This document shows positions 34,620-43,780 of a DNA stretch of 64,000 nucleotides, piece by piece. The position numbers and the translations under genes are program-made. The DNA comes from Pseudomonadota bacterium (GTDB lineage: Bacteria; Pseudomonadota; Alphaproteobacteria; Rhizobiales; Xanthobacteraceae), in the NCBI GenBank assembly GCA_023386885.1, contig JAEWIX010000025.1, positions 124,001 through 188,000 on the forward strand, in the 5' to 3' direction. The notes beneath the pieces were generated by a model, which saw only the letters and a program-made list of their open reading frames with translations, did not search any database and was not told where the DNA came from. Position 1 is the first letter of the stretch, and every line of letters starts with the position of its first letter.

Positions 34620-35044
34620 CTTCAACGACGCCCCGCCACGATAAACGCCGCCACTTCAAGAGGCTGGTAACTCCTGCCCCGCTTGCACATCCGCACGCAC
34701 GATTGGTTTTTGCGCTGATGCGCCAGAAGGGCGTCCGTTATGACGATCTGGCTGAACGAAGCGGTGTTACCCGAGCCTCATACAAGGCGTGGAGGCGTAA
34801 GAACAAACCTTCGCTAGAGTCTCTGTCAGCTGCACTGGGCGCGCTTGGATGGTCGTACATCCCAGTGCCATCGACCGAATCGCTGCCGAACGACATCGCG
34901 TCAGATCTCTCCTCGATTGCCGATCGACTCGGTGCTCAAATGCCCGAAGTCTTTGCAATGTTGCTGGAAGTGGGCGCCTATCAACGAGAGCTCGCAAAGG
35001 GAGGCGTCGAAGCAACTTGGCAACCGCCGCGAGCATCCGGCTAG
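34616..35044 (+). CDS. Small helix-turn-helix (XRE-like) protein
   Basis: The protein has 142 residues from the ATG at 34616, overlapping the end of the broken kdpA frame. The basic N-terminus is followed by a lambda-repressor-like domain, '[20 protein letters not shown]' and '[20 protein letters not shown]', then '[20 protein letters not shown]' and a C-terminal helix. Proteins of this type are frequent on phages and integrative elements. It begins close to the kdpA breakpoint and ends 164 bases before tRNA-Arg, so it may be the last piece of an element that deleted the kdp genes. Its targets are unknown. Confidence 0.68.
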   Translation: MTSTTPRHDKRRHFKRLVTPAPLAHPHARLVFALMRQKGVRYDDLAERSGVTRASYKAWRRKNKPSLESLSAALGALGWSYIPVPSTESLPNDIASDLSSIADRLGAQMPEVFAMLLEVGAYQRELAKGGVEATWQPPRASG

Positions 35045-35207
35045 ATCGCTGCAAGCAGCGGAGAATGCAGGGCTCAAGTCCACGTAAGCTGAGGCACCTG
35101 CAGCGCCGTATTTGGTGGGCCCCTGAGTGGCTCCAATGAAGCGAGCTTTATGGCTTCGGATAAAGGGAAATTTTTCCCAATTCAACTCAATGGTTTTATT
35201 GTGAAAA

Positions 35208-35284
35208 TGGCGCGCCCGAAAGGATTCGAACCTCTGACCCCCAGATTCGTAGTCTGGTGCTCTATCCAGCTGAGCTACGGGCGC
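35208..35284 (-). tRNA. tRNA-Arg (anticodon ACG)
   Basis: The 77-base gene reads leftward from 35284. Acceptor strands GCGCCCG and CGGGCGC pair, followed by discriminator G and an encoded CCA. The D arm is AGCTCAGCTGGATAGAGC, the anticodon loop CTACGAA with ACG in the middle, and the T arm GAGGTTCGAATCC. A34 is converted to inosine to read CGU, CGC and CGA. Its 3' end faces the kdpA scar, as expected for an integrase target. The preceding GGGAAATTTTTCCC at 35165-35178 may serve as terminator. Confidence 0.97.
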
Positions 35285-35638
35285 GCAGGGTGCAAGCACG
35301 GCGAGCGAGCGCTCGCGATCGGTTGCAGTGCTCCGGACGAATGGCACGTCGCGAAAGCGGGCCATAGCTACCGGCTCCGGATTGCGTTGGCAAGCTCTCT
35401 GACGATCGAGCGCACATTTTACGGTGTCTCGCCCGGCATCAATTCCGCAGGACCGTACGCATTCCACCGATCTGCCGTTGGGACAATCTCCAGGTCCGCA
35501 ACTGAGCCGTTTCGGCACAAAACAGACCTGATATCCACGTTTCGCCGAGAATCAATCCACGCGATCGCGATTCGACCCGAGGCTGCCACCGAACAACCGC
35601 CCTGCGTGGCAGCGATCCCAGCCGGACCAAGCAAGGGT
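35285..35638. other. Intergenic region between tRNA-Arg and the histidine kinase
   Basis: These 354 bases contain no gene that I can support. Rightward frames here are continuations of antisense frames of the kinase. The promoter of the leftward tRNA should be within the first 60 bases, but no clear -35/-10 pair was found. Confidence 0.5.
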
Positions 35639-35660
35639 AAAAACCCGGCCTCAGGCCCGG
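35639..35660 (-). terminator. Terminator of the histidine kinase gene
   Basis: On the minus strand a GC-rich hairpin (CC.GGCC-TGA-GGCC.GG, 35644-35660) is followed directly by TTTTT (35643-35639). The kinase stop codon lies inside the hairpin. It is compact but has the expected form. Confidence 0.6.
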
Positions 35661-37162
35661 ATCCGCTCGCCGCGCAGGCTCGCCAGTTCCACTGGTCGGT
35701 CCGGAATGGCAATGCGGAACGTAGCCCCGATAGTGCCTTCGACCAGGTGGATATCGCCGCCGTGGGCCCGCACCAGTTCCGCGGCGATCGCCAGCCCGAG
35801 ACCGGTGCCGCCGGCGCGATCCGAGACCTGAAATGCCTCGAACAGGTGATTGCGCGCCTTCTGCGGAACGCCGGGGCCGGTGTCGGAGACTTCAATCACC
35901 GCCACCGTGCCTTCGCGACGCCCGGTGATCCGGATTTGCAGCGTCGCCGTATCGGTTTCCGGCTGGCTTTCGAGCGCCTGCTTGGCGTTGCGGACCAGAT
36001 TGAGCAGCACCCGGAACAGTTGATCGGGATCGGCATCGATCATGAGGCCACGCTCGATAGCGTTGATCCAGCCGATCGCGAGCGGCCCGGCCGCTTGCGA
36101 CCCCAGTCCAGCCGATTCGCGCACCTCATTGACGATGGGCTCAACCAGAACCATACGCCGGTCCGGCGCCGCTTCCTGGGCGCGGCCATAGGACAATGTC
36201 GATTGGCACAGCGCGATGGCCCGCTCCAGCGAACGCACCAGCTTGGGGGCAAAGCGCTGCACCCGCGGCTCCGGCACGCTGGCAAGCTGATCGGATATCA
36301 ACTGCGACGAGGCCAACAGATTGCGCAGGTCGTGATTGATCTTGGAAACCGCAAGGCCCAAAGCCGCCAATCGGCTCTTTTGATGAAGCATCGACACCAG
36401 ATCGCGCTGCATATCGGATAATTCGCGCTCCGCAACGCCGATTTCGTCGCCGCGCTGCGTGGGCACGATGATGCTCGCGGAGCTTTCCGGATTCTGGTGG
36501 AATCCGACGAGATTAGCCGTCAACCGCCGCATCGGCCGCACGAACAGGAAATGCAGGGCGAAATAGACCAGTGCTGCCGTCAGAATCGCGATGCCGAGCG
36601 AGAACAGCAGCAAATTTCCGGAGAACCGATACATCGCCCGGCGCAACGGCAATTCGTCGATCACCACCTCGATGAACTGGGCACCGCCGGGCGCCGGGCC
36701 GATAACGCGGATGGTTTCGTTGCCGCGCTCCCACATGGTTTCGAAAGCGCCGACAATCGCCTCCCACGCTGTCATTTCGCGCATGTCGACATCGTGGTCG
36801 ACCGCGGATGGCAGATTGGCGCTGGCAAGCAACCGACGCTGCTGCCCCATCTTGATGGCCACCGCGCGGGCGCCAATGCTGTCGAGAATCTGCCGCGCCA
36901 GCGATTCCGGCACCATGCCGCTCGGTGCGGCGTCGAGGACCAGCGCAGCGGTATTGGCGGCGGCGATGCGGTCGTTCAGGCGATTCATCCGGAAATTGGC
37001 GATCGCGGGCACATAGATCAGCACTTCCGCGATCATCACCAACGGAATCGTCAACAGCAGCAATTTGCCTGACAGGCCAAGCCGTCCGCGCGGCACCACC
37101 CGCGATGGCTCCGCACGCAGCCGTTCGCTGGCTTGCGGCACAATTTCGTCCGGAGATGTCAT
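35651..37162 (-). CDS. Two-transmembrane sensor histidine kinase with HAMP, orphan
   Basis: The protein has 503 residues from the ATG at 37162, with GGCAGGG upstream; an ATG at 37234 would extend it. Helix one is 'LSGKLLLLTIPLVMIAEVLI' and helix two 'LLLFSLGIAILTAALVYFAL', with a periplasmic domain of about 130 residues between them. A HAMP segment starts at 'RPMRRLTANLVGF'. The phosphoacceptor His lies in 'SKINHDLRNLLASSQLISD', and the ATPase has 'LLNLVRNAKQAL', 'VSDTGPGV' and 'GGTGLGLAIAAELV'. No response regulator is adjacent, so the partner is elsewhere. Its place just before rpmH seems stable in related genomes, from memory. Confidence 0.9.
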   Translation of the reverse strand: MTSPDEIVPQASERLRAEPSRVVPRGRLGLSGKLLLLTIPLVMIAEVLIYVPAIANFRMNRLNDRIAAANTAALVLDAAPSGMVPESLARQILDSIGARAVAIKMGQQRRLLASANLPSAVDHDVDMREMTAWEAIVGAFETMWERGNETIRVIGPAPGGAQFIEVVIDELPLRRAMYRFSGNLLLFSLGIAILTAALVYFALHFLFVRPMRRLTANLVGFHQNPESSASIIVPTQRGDEIGVAERELSDMQRDLVSMLHQKSRLAALGLAVSKINHDLRNLLASSQLISDQLASVPEPRVQRFAPKLVRSLERAIALCQSTLSYGRAQEAAPDRRMVLVEPIVNEVRESAGLGSQAAGPLAIGWINAIERGLMIDADPDQLFRVLLNLVRNAKQALESQPETDTATLQIRITGRREGTVAVIEVSDTGPGVPQKARNHLFEAFQVSDRAGGTGLGLAIAAELVRAHGGDIHLVEGTIGATFRIAIPDRPVELASLRGERIRA

Positions 37163-37356
37163 CGCAAAACCCTGCCGGGACCGCGTCGAAGTTAGAATTG
37201 GATCGCTTGCCGGGTCAAATGACCGATCCGTCATCTTATATCGGCACCACCCATGAGGAAATCGCTCCATTTTGGCATTCCGCCGCAGCCTGGGGTTCCA
37301 TGCGCTCGTCCGCCCGCTCCGGCGGTGGTCGACCGGTTTCCGCTTCGATGCAAACG

Positions 37357-37385
37357 TTGACGAAAACGGACTGCTCCCGTATAAG
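37357..37385 (+). promoter_or_regulatory. Sigma-70-type promoter for rpmH-rnpA-yidC
   Basis: TTGACG (37357-37362) and TATAAG (37380-37385) are separated by exactly 17 bases. Transcription would begin near 37392, giving a leader of about 130 bases before rpmH. This is the best -35/-10 match seen in the window and is in the correct place for the ribosomal-protein operon. Confidence 0.65.
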
Positions 37386-37520
37386 CCGCGCCAATTGTCC
37401 GCGATGGCCCGGCTTGTCCGGGCGCGGCTCTTTGGGGGCCGAAAACGGCCCGCTTCGGGCGCGAAATCGCGGATTTACCTCATTCCTCGGCGAATTGCCC
37501 GGTCAGCGGAGAACGGACCC

Positions 37521-37655
37521 GTGAAGCGGACTTATCAACCCAGCAAACTGGTGCGCAAGCGCCGTCACGGTTTTCGCGCGCGTCTGGCGACCACGGGCGG
37601 CCGCAAGGTCCTCGCCGCACGGCGCGCTCGGGGACGGAAGCGCCTGAGCGCCTGA
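37521..37655 (+). CDS. rpmH: Large ribosomal subunit protein bL34
   Basis: The protein has 44 residues from a GTG: (M)[19 protein letters not shown] followed by '[20 protein letters not shown]', the complete bL34 signature. It is very basic and binds 23S rRNA. The GTG is the only start consistent with the family length. It lies 23 bases upstream of rnpA, the conserved bacterial order. Confidence 0.98.
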   Translation: MKRTYQPSKLVRKRRHGFRARLATTGGRKVLAARRARGRKRLSA

Positions 37656-37678
37656 ACGGGCCTTCGCGAGGCCCTGTT

Positions 37679-38020
37679 ATGGATCGATTGAAACGGCGGG
37701 TGGACTTTCTCGCCGTGGCTGGCGGGGCACGTATGGCGAGCCCCGCTTTTGTCGTTCAAAGGCGCGCGCGTGAAGACGACGGTCCGGTGCGGATCGGCTT
37801 CACTGTTTCGAAAAAGGTCGGCACCGCGACCGAACGCAACCGCGTCCGCCGCAGGCTTCGCGAATTGGTGAAGCGTGTGGGTGTTTTATCCATGCGACCG
37901 CACACCGATTATGTGCTAGTCGGCCGGCGCGGCGCATTGCACCGTGAGTTCGCGGCGATGCTCGACGATCTTCGCCAGGCCCTCCATCGCCTCGACCGGC
38001 CATCATCTGGACGTTCGTGA
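37679..38020 (+). CDS. rnpA: Ribonuclease P protein component
   Basis: The protein has 113 residues. The RNA-binding RNR motif is seen in 'KVGTATERNRVRRRLRELVK', with 'RIGFTVSKK' before it and the N-terminal 'MDRLKRRVDFLAV'. It assists the RNase P RNA in removing tRNA 5' leaders. It lies between rpmH and yidC as in most bacteria. No yidD frame is found in the 71-base gap to yidC. Confidence 0.97.
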   Translation: MDRLKRRVDFLAVAGGARMASPAFVVQRRAREDDGPVRIGFTVSKKVGTATERNRVRRRLRELVKRVGVLSMRPHTDYVLVGRRGALHREFAAMLDDLRQALHRLDRPSSGRS

Positions 38021-38091
38021 CCTGACCATCCTTGCGCCCGACGGAAACCGCCCGTCACCTCGCAACCGAACCGAATGACGAGATCCGAACG

Positions 38092-39957
38092 ATGACCGAC
38101 AATCGCAACACCATTCTCGCCGTCATCCTGTCCGGTCTGGTGCTGATCGGCTGGCAGTATTTCTTCAATATTCCGCAGATGGAAAAGCAGCGCGCCGCCG
38201 AACAGGCGCAAACCGAACTCGCGAAGGCAGCCAAGACCGCCCCAGCCACTACGACGCCGGCGGGCTCGACGGCTAACCCGGCGCCGGGCGCAGCCCCGAC
38301 CACGCCGACCGCCAATCAACCGGCCACCACCGCCATCGTCAGCCGCGACGCCGCCATCGCCGCCTCACCCCGCATCAAGATCGAAACGCCGCTGTTGACC
38401 GGCAGCATCGCCCTGAAAGGCGCGCGCATCGACGATCTGTCGCTGGTGAAATATCGCGACACCGTCGATCCGAAGTCGCCGGCTATCATCCTGTTCTCAC
38501 CGTCCGGCACCCCCGAACCTTATTACGCGGAGTTCGGATGGGTGGCAGCGAGCGGCTCAGCGACCAAGATTCCCGATCAGAACACTGCGTGGCAGCAGGA
38601 CGGCAGCGGAAACCTGACGCCGGATCATCCGGTGACATTGAAGTGGGACAACGGCGAAGGGCTGACCTTCCGTCGGACCATCACCGTCGACGCCCACTAT
38701 CTGTTCTCGATCAAGGACGAAGTCGTCAATTCCGGCAGCGCGCCGGTGACGCTCTACCCGTTCGCGCTGATTTCACGTCACGGCACCCCGCAGGTTTCCG
38801 GTTACTACATCCTTCATGAAGGCCTCGTCGGATATCTCGGCGACCAGGGTTTGCAGGAATACAGCTACAAGAAGATCGCTGAGAGCAAGTCGGTCAATTT
38901 CAAGGTGACCAACGGCTGGCTCGGCATCACCGACAAATACTGGGCCTCGGCGCTATTGCCCGAAACCACGGCCGCGTTGCAGGCACGTTTTTCATCGCAG
39001 CCCGTTGGTACAACGCAGACCTATCAGACCGATTATCTGGAGAACCCGCAGACCATCGCGCCGGGCGCGACCGGAGGCACCAGCACGCGGCTGTTCGCCG
39101 GTGCCAAGGAAGCCAAGGTCGTCGGCCTGAACTTCCCGCTCGACAGCTTTGGCGGCTACAACAAGCAGCTTGGGCTCAATCATTTCGATCTGCTCATCGA
39201 CTGGGGATGGTTCTACTTCATCACCAAACCGATGTTCCTGATCCTCGACTTCTTCTTCCACCTGTTCGGCAACTTCGGCGTCGCCATTCTGTTGGTGACG
39301 GTGCTGGTCAAGCTGGTGTTCTTCCCGCTCGCCAACAAATCCTACGCCTCGATGGCTAAGATGAAGGCGATGCAGCCGCAACTCGCTGCGCTGAAGGAAC
39401 GCTTTCCTGACGACAAGATGAAGCAGCAGCAGGAAATGATGGCGATCTACAAGCGGGAGAAGATCAATCCGGTCGCCGGCTGTCTTCCCATCGCCTTGCA
39501 GATTCCCGTGTTCTTCTCGCTCTACAAGGTGCTGTTCGTCACCATCGAAATGCGCCACGCACCGTTCTTCGGCTGGATTCACGACCTTTCGGCGCACGAT
39601 CCCACCAACCTGTTCACGCTGTTCGGCCTGCTGCCCTACGATCCGACGCAGATCCCGGTGCTCGGTCACTATCTCGCGCTCGGACTGTGGCCGATCATCA
39701 TGGGCATCACGATGTGGTTCCAGATGAAGCTGAACCCGACGCCGCCCGATCCGACGCAGAAGATGATCTTCGACTGGATGCCGCTGATCTTCACCTTCAT
39801 GCTGGCCTCGTTCCCAGCCGGTCTGGTGATCTACTGGGCCTGGAACAATACGCTGTCGGTGCTACAGCAGAGCTACATCATGCGGCGCAATGGCGTGAAG
39901 ATCGAACTGTTCGACAACGTCAAGGCAACCTTCGCGGGCTCGAAGAAAGCGACGTAG
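38092..39957 (+). CDS. yidC: Membrane protein insertase YidC/Oxa1
   Basis: The protein has 621 residues from the ATG at 38092. The first helix is 'NTILAVILSGLVLIGWQYFF', followed by a Pro/Thr/Ala-rich linker (about 55-85) and the large periplasmic beta domain. The conserved core has 'FGNFGVAILLVTVLVKLVFF', the cytoplasmic hairpin ending 'KREKINPVAGCLPIALQIPV' and the late helices at 'WMPLIFTFMLASFPAGLVIY'. It inserts and folds inner-membrane proteins alone or with SecYEG. engB follows 54 bases later. Confidence 0.98.
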   Translation: MTDNRNTILAVILSGLVLIGWQYFFNIPQMEKQRAAEQAQTELAKAAKTAPATTTPAGSTANPAPGAAPTTPTANQPATTAIVSRDAAIAASPRIKIETPLLTGSIALKGARIDDLSLVKYRDTVDPKSPAIILFSPSGTPEPYYAEFGWVAASGSATKIPDQNTAWQQDGSGNLTPDHPVTLKWDNGEGLTFRRTITVDAHYLFSIKDEVVNSGSAPVTLYPFALISRHGTPQVSGYYILHEGLVGYLGDQGLQEYSYKKIAESKSVNFKVTNGWLGITDKYWASALLPETTAALQARFSSQPVGTTQTYQTDYLENPQTIAPGATGGTSTRLFAGAKEAKVVGLNFPLDSFGGYNKQLGLNHFDLLIDWGWFYFITKPMFLILDFFFHLFGNFGVAILLVTVLVKLVFFPLANKSYASMAKMKAMQPQLAALKERFPDDKMKQQQEMMAIYKREKINPVAGCLPIALQIPVFFSLYKVLFVTIEMRHAPFFGWIHDLSAHDPTNLFTLFGLLPYDPTQIPVLGHYLALGLWPIIMGITMWFQMKLNPTPPDPTQKMIFDWMPLIFTFMLASFPAGLVIYWAWNNTLSVLQQSYIMRRNGVKIELFDNVKATFAGSKKAT

Positions 39958-40011
39958 GGCAGGAATCCGTCTTACGACGGCACCCTGCAAGCGCGTGAGA
40001 AAAGATCCGGC

Positions 40012-40659
40012 ATGGAAAGCGACAGCGACCTGATCGAAGCCGGCCGCAAGGTCTTTGCCGGCGACTGGCGATTCATCTGGGCATCGCCGTCAATCGAAAC
40101 GCTGCCGCCGATGGCCGGCGTCGAGGTGGCTTTCGCCGGGCGCTCCAACGTCGGCAAGTCGAGCCTGATCAACGCACTGACAGGCCGCAATGCCTTGGCG
40201 CGTACGTCGCATACACCCGGCCGCACGCAGGAACTGATTTTCTTCGAAGGCCCGAAAGACTGCGGCCTGCGGCTGGTCGACATGCCGGGCTACGGTTACG
40301 CACAGGCGGCGAAGACCAAGATCGCATCGTGGACCACACTGATCCATAAATTCCTGCAAGGCCGCGGCAACCTGGCGCGCATCTATGTGCTGATCGACTC
40401 GCGCCATGGCATCAAGGATGTCGATACCGACATTCTCAAAACACTCGACCGCTCCGCCGTCAGCTACCAGATCGTTCTCACCAAGGCCGACCAGATCAAG
40501 GCGAACGAGCTTGAGGCGCGGATCGAAGCCACGCTCGCGGCGCTCAAGACCCATCCGGCGGCCTTTCCTGAAATCATTGCGACATCCTCGCGCAGCGGAA
40601 TGGGCATGCCCGAACTTCGCGCCGCCATGATGCGTCTGTTGGCGGAGCGCGTCGCATGA
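40012..40659 (+). CDS. engB: Ribosome biogenesis GTPase EngB (YihA/YsxC)
   Basis: The protein has 215 residues. The GTPase motifs are G1 'FAGRSNVGKSSLINAL', G2 'TSHTPGRTQELIFF', G3 'LVDMPGYGYAQ' and G4 'VLTKADQIK', with G5 near 'ATSSRSGMG'. This essential GTPase acts in assembly of the large ribosomal subunit. The stop overlaps the start of the next gene by ATGA. Confidence 0.97.
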   Translation: MESDSDLIEAGRKVFAGDWRFIWASPSIETLPPMAGVEVAFAGRSNVGKSSLINALTGRNALARTSHTPGRTQELIFFEGPKDCGLRLVDMPGYGYAQAAKTKIASWTTLIHKFLQGRGNLARIYVLIDSRHGIKDVDTDILKTLDRSAVSYQIVLTKADQIKANELEARIEATLAALKTHPAAFPEIIATSSRSGMGMPELRAAMMRLLAERVA

Positions 40660-41033
40660 CCCCGAGCGATGTCGCACGCGGCCTGATCGTCTGCGCCGGC
40701 ATCATGGGCGCGGCCGGGGTAGCGCTTGCGGCGGCTGGCGCTCATCTGCCCGACGCCGGACGGCTCTCGACCGCGGCCCTGATGCTGATGCTGCATGCCG
40801 CCGCCATCCTCGGCGCGGCCGCGCTGGCGGAACGCGGCGTCACCCAGCCGATGCTCGGCCTCATCGCCGGCGCCGGCTTTGTGCTCGGCGCCAGCCTGTT
40901 CGCGGGCGACCTTGCCGCGCGCTTCTTCGCCGAACGCGGCCTGTTTCCCCGCGCCGCACCGACCGGCGGCATTCTTCTGATGCTGAGCTGGCTCCTGCTC
41001 GCGGTCGCCGCGATATGGCCGCGCAAGGGCTGA
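40656..41033 (+). CDS. DUF423 family small membrane protein
   Basis: The protein has 125 residues with four hydrophobic helices: 'ARGLIVCAGIMGAAGVALAA', 'TAALMLMLHAAAILGAAALA', 'PMLGLIAGAGFVLGASLFAG' and 'GGILLMLSWLLLAVAAIW'. The 'GAHLPD' turn and the overall layout resemble DUF423 (YgdD-like) proteins, function unknown. It is translationally coupled to engB (ATGA). Confidence 0.75.
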   Translation: MTPSDVARGLIVCAGIMGAAGVALAAAGAHLPDAGRLSTAALMLMLHAAAILGAAALAERGVTQPMLGLIAGAGFVLGASLFAGDLAARFFAERGLFPRAAPTGGILLMLSWLLLAVAAIWPRKG

Positions 41034-41130
41034 TCGGCCATACCTTCGTTGCGGATTTTGTCATGACGCCGCCGTGGCGAAATGCTAGCCAGTGGCCAGC
41101 TATTGCCAGCCTTGTCCGAGAGCCTTGCCG

Positions 41131-42042
41131 ATGACCAATCCCGCCGCCACCACCGCTTCCGAAATCACGCCGAGCGATCAGGCCCGCATCCTCTCCGAAG
41201 CGCTGCCGCACATGCAGCAGTACGACGAGGAAACCATCGTCATTAAGTACGGCGGCCACGCCATGGGCGCGGAGCATCTCGCCAAGGCCTTCGCGCGCGA
41301 CATCGTGCTGCTGGAGCAGACCGCCATCAACCCGGTGGTGGTGCACGGCGGCGGCCCACAGATCGCCACCATGCTGCAGCGGCTCGGCATCAAGTCCGAA
41401 TTCGCCGCCGGCCTGCGCATCACAGATGCCGCGACCATCGAGATCGTCGAGATGGTGCTGGCCGGCTCGATCAACAAGCAACTGGTCGGCTACATCAACG
41501 AAGCCGGCGGCAAGGCCGTCGGCCTGTGCGGCAAGGACGGCAACATGGTCACCGCGTCGAAGGCGACGCGCAACATGGTCGATCCTGATTCCAACATCGA
41601 GAAAGTGGTCGATCTCGGCTTCGTCGGCGAACCCGAGAAGGTCGATCTGACCCTGCTCAATCAGTTGATCGGCCACGAACTGATTCCGGTATTGGCGCCG
41701 CTGGCGACGTCCGCGAACGGCCAGACCTTCAACGTCAATGCCGACACATTTGCCGGCGCTGTCGCCGGCGCGCTGAAGGCCAAGCGCCTGCTGCTCTTGA
41801 CCGACGTGCCGGGCGTGCTCGACAAGTCCAAGAAGCTCATCCCCGAACTCTCGGTGAAGGACGCGCGCAAGCTGATCGCGGACGGCACCATCTCCGGCGG
41901 CATGATCCCGAAAGTCGAGACCTGCATCTATTCGCTGGAGCAAGGCGTCGAAGGCGTCGTCATCATCGACGGCAAGACGCCGCATGCCGTATTGCTGGAA
42001 CTGTTCACCAATCAGGGCACCGGCACGCTGATCCACAAATGA
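41131..42042 (+). CDS. argB: Acetylglutamate kinase
   Basis: The protein has 303 residues from the ATG at 41131. Motifs are the phosphate-binding '[11 protein letters not shown]', '[20 protein letters not shown]', '[11 protein letters not shown]', '[20 protein letters not shown]' and '[20 protein letters not shown]'. It phosphorylates N-acetylglutamate, the second step of arginine synthesis, and is usually the arginine-controlled enzyme. The last base pairs overlap the HAD gene (ATGA). Confidence 0.97.
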   Translation: MTNPAATTASEITPSDQARILSEALPHMQQYDEETIVIKYGGHAMGAEHLAKAFARDIVLLEQTAINPVVVHGGGPQIATMLQRLGIKSEFAAGLRITDAATIEIVEMVLAGSINKQLVGYINEAGGKAVGLCGKDGNMVTASKATRNMVDPDSNIEKVVDLGFVGEPEKVDLTLLNQLIGHELIPVLAPLATSANGQTFNVNADTFAGAVAGALKAKRLLLLTDVPGVLDKSKKLIPELSVKDARKLIADGTISGGMIPKVETCIYSLEQGVEGVVIIDGKTPHAVLLELFTNQGTGTLIHK

Positions 42043-42743
42043 CGATCGACGCGGCCGCTTCCCGAACCTTCAGCGAAGTCGACACCTGGGTGTTCGATCT
42101 CGACAACACGCTGTATCCGCATCACGTCAACCTGTGGCAGCAGGTCGATGCACGGATCGGCGCGTATATCGGCAATTTCCTGAAGGTGGATGCCGTCGAG
42201 GCACGGCGGATCCAGAAGGACTACTACAAGCGCTACGGCACCAGCATGCGCGGCATGATGACCGAACACGGCGTCTCCGCCGACGATTACCTCGCCTATG
42301 TTCACGAGATTGATCATTCGCCGCTGGAGCCGAACCCGGCGATGGGTGAAGCCATCGCCCGCCTGCCCGGCCGCAAGCTGATCCTCACCAACGGCTCGAC
42401 CGATCACGCCGGCAAGGTGCTGGCGCGGCTCGGCTTCCCGGATCATTTCGAGGCGGTATTCGACATCATCGCCGCCGACCTGGAGCCAAAGCCAGCGCCG
42501 CAAACTTACCAGCGTTTCCTCGACCTGCATCGGGTCGATCCCGCCCGCTCCGCGATGTTCGAGGACCTGGCACGCAACCTAGTGGTGCCGCATGACCTCG
42601 GCATGACCACCGTGCTGGTGGTCCCGGACGGCACCCGCGAAGTCATCCGCGAGGACTGGGAGATGGAGGGCCGCGACGCGCCCCACGTCGACCACGTCAC
42701 CGACAACCTGACCGGCTTTCTCGCGAAACTCACCATCGGCTGA
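42039..42743 (+). CDS. HAD-superfamily pyrimidine 5'-nucleotidase
   Basis: The protein has 234 residues. Motif I is '[20 protein letters not shown]', motif II '[15 protein letters not shown]', with the motif III Lys in '[11 protein letters not shown]' and motif IV '[20 protein letters not shown]'. This matches the SDT1/pyrimidine 5'-nucleotidase group with a helical cap after motif I. It probably dephosphorylates pyrimidine nucleotides. It is coupled to argB by ATGA, an arrangement seen in related alphaproteobacteria. Confidence 0.88.
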   Translation: MTIDAAASRTFSEVDTWVFDLDNTLYPHHVNLWQQVDARIGAYIGNFLKVDAVEARRIQKDYYKRYGTSMRGMMTEHGVSADDYLAYVHEIDHSPLEPNPAMGEAIARLPGRKLILTNGSTDHAGKVLARLGFPDHFEAVFDIIAADLEPKPAPQTYQRFLDLHRVDPARSAMFEDLARNLVVPHDLGMTTVLVVPDGTREVIREDWEMEGRDAPHVDHVTDNLTGFLAKLTIG

Positions 42744-42818
42744 GCCGCGCTTGACTCTCTCCCGCTGAATCCGGACAAAAGCGTCCGATTTAGAAATCCG
42801 AAAAGCCAAGGAATCCTC

Positions 42819-43664
42819 ATGTCTCTCGCCTCGCTCGAATCCACCATTAACGGCGCTTTCGATGCGCGCGACACCGTCACCGCCGCCACCAAGGGCGAGG
42901 TGCGCGAGGCCGTCGACCAGGCGCTGAACCTGCTCGACAAGGGCGAAGCGCGGGTTGCCGAGCGCGAGGCCAGCGGCAAGTGGCACGTCAATCAGTGGCT
43001 GAAGAAGGCTGTGCTGCTATCGTTCCGTCTCAACGACATGAGCCCGATCCCGGGCGGCCCCAGCGGCGCGTCGTGGTGGGACAAGGTGCCGTCGAAGTTC
43101 GAGGGCTGGGGCGAGAACCACTTCCGTGACGCGGCGTTCCGCGCCGTGCCCGGCGCCATCGTCCGCCGCTCCGCCTTCATTGCCAAGAACGTCGTGTTGA
43201 TGCCGTCCTTCGTCAATCTAGGCGCTTATGTCGACGAGAGCACCATGGTGGACACCTGGTCCACCGTCGGCTCCTGCGCACAGATCGGCAAGCGCGTGCA
43301 TATTTCCGGCGGCGTCGGCATCGGCGGCGTGCTGGAGCCGTTGCAGGCAGGCCCGGTGATCGTCGAGGACGATTGCTTCATCGGCGCACGCTCGGAAGTT
43401 GCCGAGGGTGTCATCGTCCGCAAGGGCGCGGTGCTGGCGATGGGCGTGTTCCTTGGCGCCTCGACCAAGATCGTCGATCGCGAGACCGGCGAAACCTTCA
43501 TCGGTGAAGTGCCGGAATACGCTGTCGTTGTGCCGGGCGCATTGCCGGGCAAGCCGCTTAAGAACGGCCAGCCCGGCCCCTCCACCGCCTGCGCGGTGAT
43601 TGTGAAGCGCGTCGACGAGCGCACCCGCTCCAAGACCAGCATCAACGAGTTGCTGCGCGACTAG
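42819..43664 (+). CDS. dapD: 2,3,4,5-tetrahydropyridine-2,6-dicarboxylate N-succinyltransferase
   Basis: The protein has 281 residues. After an alpha-helical N-terminus, the left-handed beta-helix is visible as imperfect hexapeptides ('[20 protein letters not shown]', '[20 protein letters not shown]', '[20 protein letters not shown]'). It transfers succinyl from succinyl-CoA in the lysine/diaminopimelate pathway. dapE follows after a repeat-filled gap, giving consecutive steps of one pathway. Confidence 0.97.
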   Translation: MSLASLESTINGAFDARDTVTAATKGEVREAVDQALNLLDKGEARVAEREASGKWHVNQWLKKAVLLSFRLNDMSPIPGGPSGASWWDKVPSKFEGWGENHFRDAAFRAVPGAIVRRSAFIAKNVVLMPSFVNLGAYVDESTMVDTWSTVGSCAQIGKRVHISGGVGIGGVLEPLQAGPVIVEDDCFIGARSEVAEGVIVRKGAVLAMGVFLGASTKIVDRETGETFIGEVPEYAVVVPGALPGKPLKNGQPGPSTACAVIVKRVDERTRSKTSINELLRD

Positions 43665-43712
43665 AGCATGATCCCGAAAAGTAGGAATCGGTTTTCGGAA
43701 AAGATCATGCTC
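43664..43712. repeat. Palindromic repeat element in the dapD-dapE gap
   Basis: The outer arms GAGCATGATC and GATCATGCTC are exact reverse complements, and inner CCGAAAA and TTTTCGG also pair. The arm begins on the last base of the dapD stop. This 'GCATGATCCCGAAAAGT.GGAA' unit is widely dispersed between genes in Bradyrhizobium-group genomes. A shorter relative is at 33175-33202. Confidence 0.8.
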
Positions 43713-43730
43713 AAACAAAAAGATAAACGA

Positions 43731-43763
43731 TGGGTCTGATCCAACGCAGTTGAATCAGACCCA
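43731..43763. terminator. Long hairpin between dapD and dapE
   Basis: TGGGTCTGAT (43731-43740) pairs with ATCAGACCCA (43754-43763), and CAAC with GTTG inside, leaving a GCA loop and one mismatch. There is no T-run, so it may be a regulatory or stability hairpin rather than a true terminator. It is 17 bases upstream of the dapE start. Confidence 0.5.
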
Positions 43764-43780
43764 GTGGAGTTGGATCACCG

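Noticed and set aside
34530..35284. Attachment-site duplication of the tRNA-Arg 3' end near the kdpA breakpoint
   Set aside because: I looked for a copy of the T-arm/acceptor sequence left of 35208 and found none, so the integration model rests only on orientation and gene loss.
35150..36421. Rightward open frame of 423 codons covering tRNA-Arg
   Set aside because: It crosses the tRNA and the antisense strand of the histidine kinase; no protein family features were seen.
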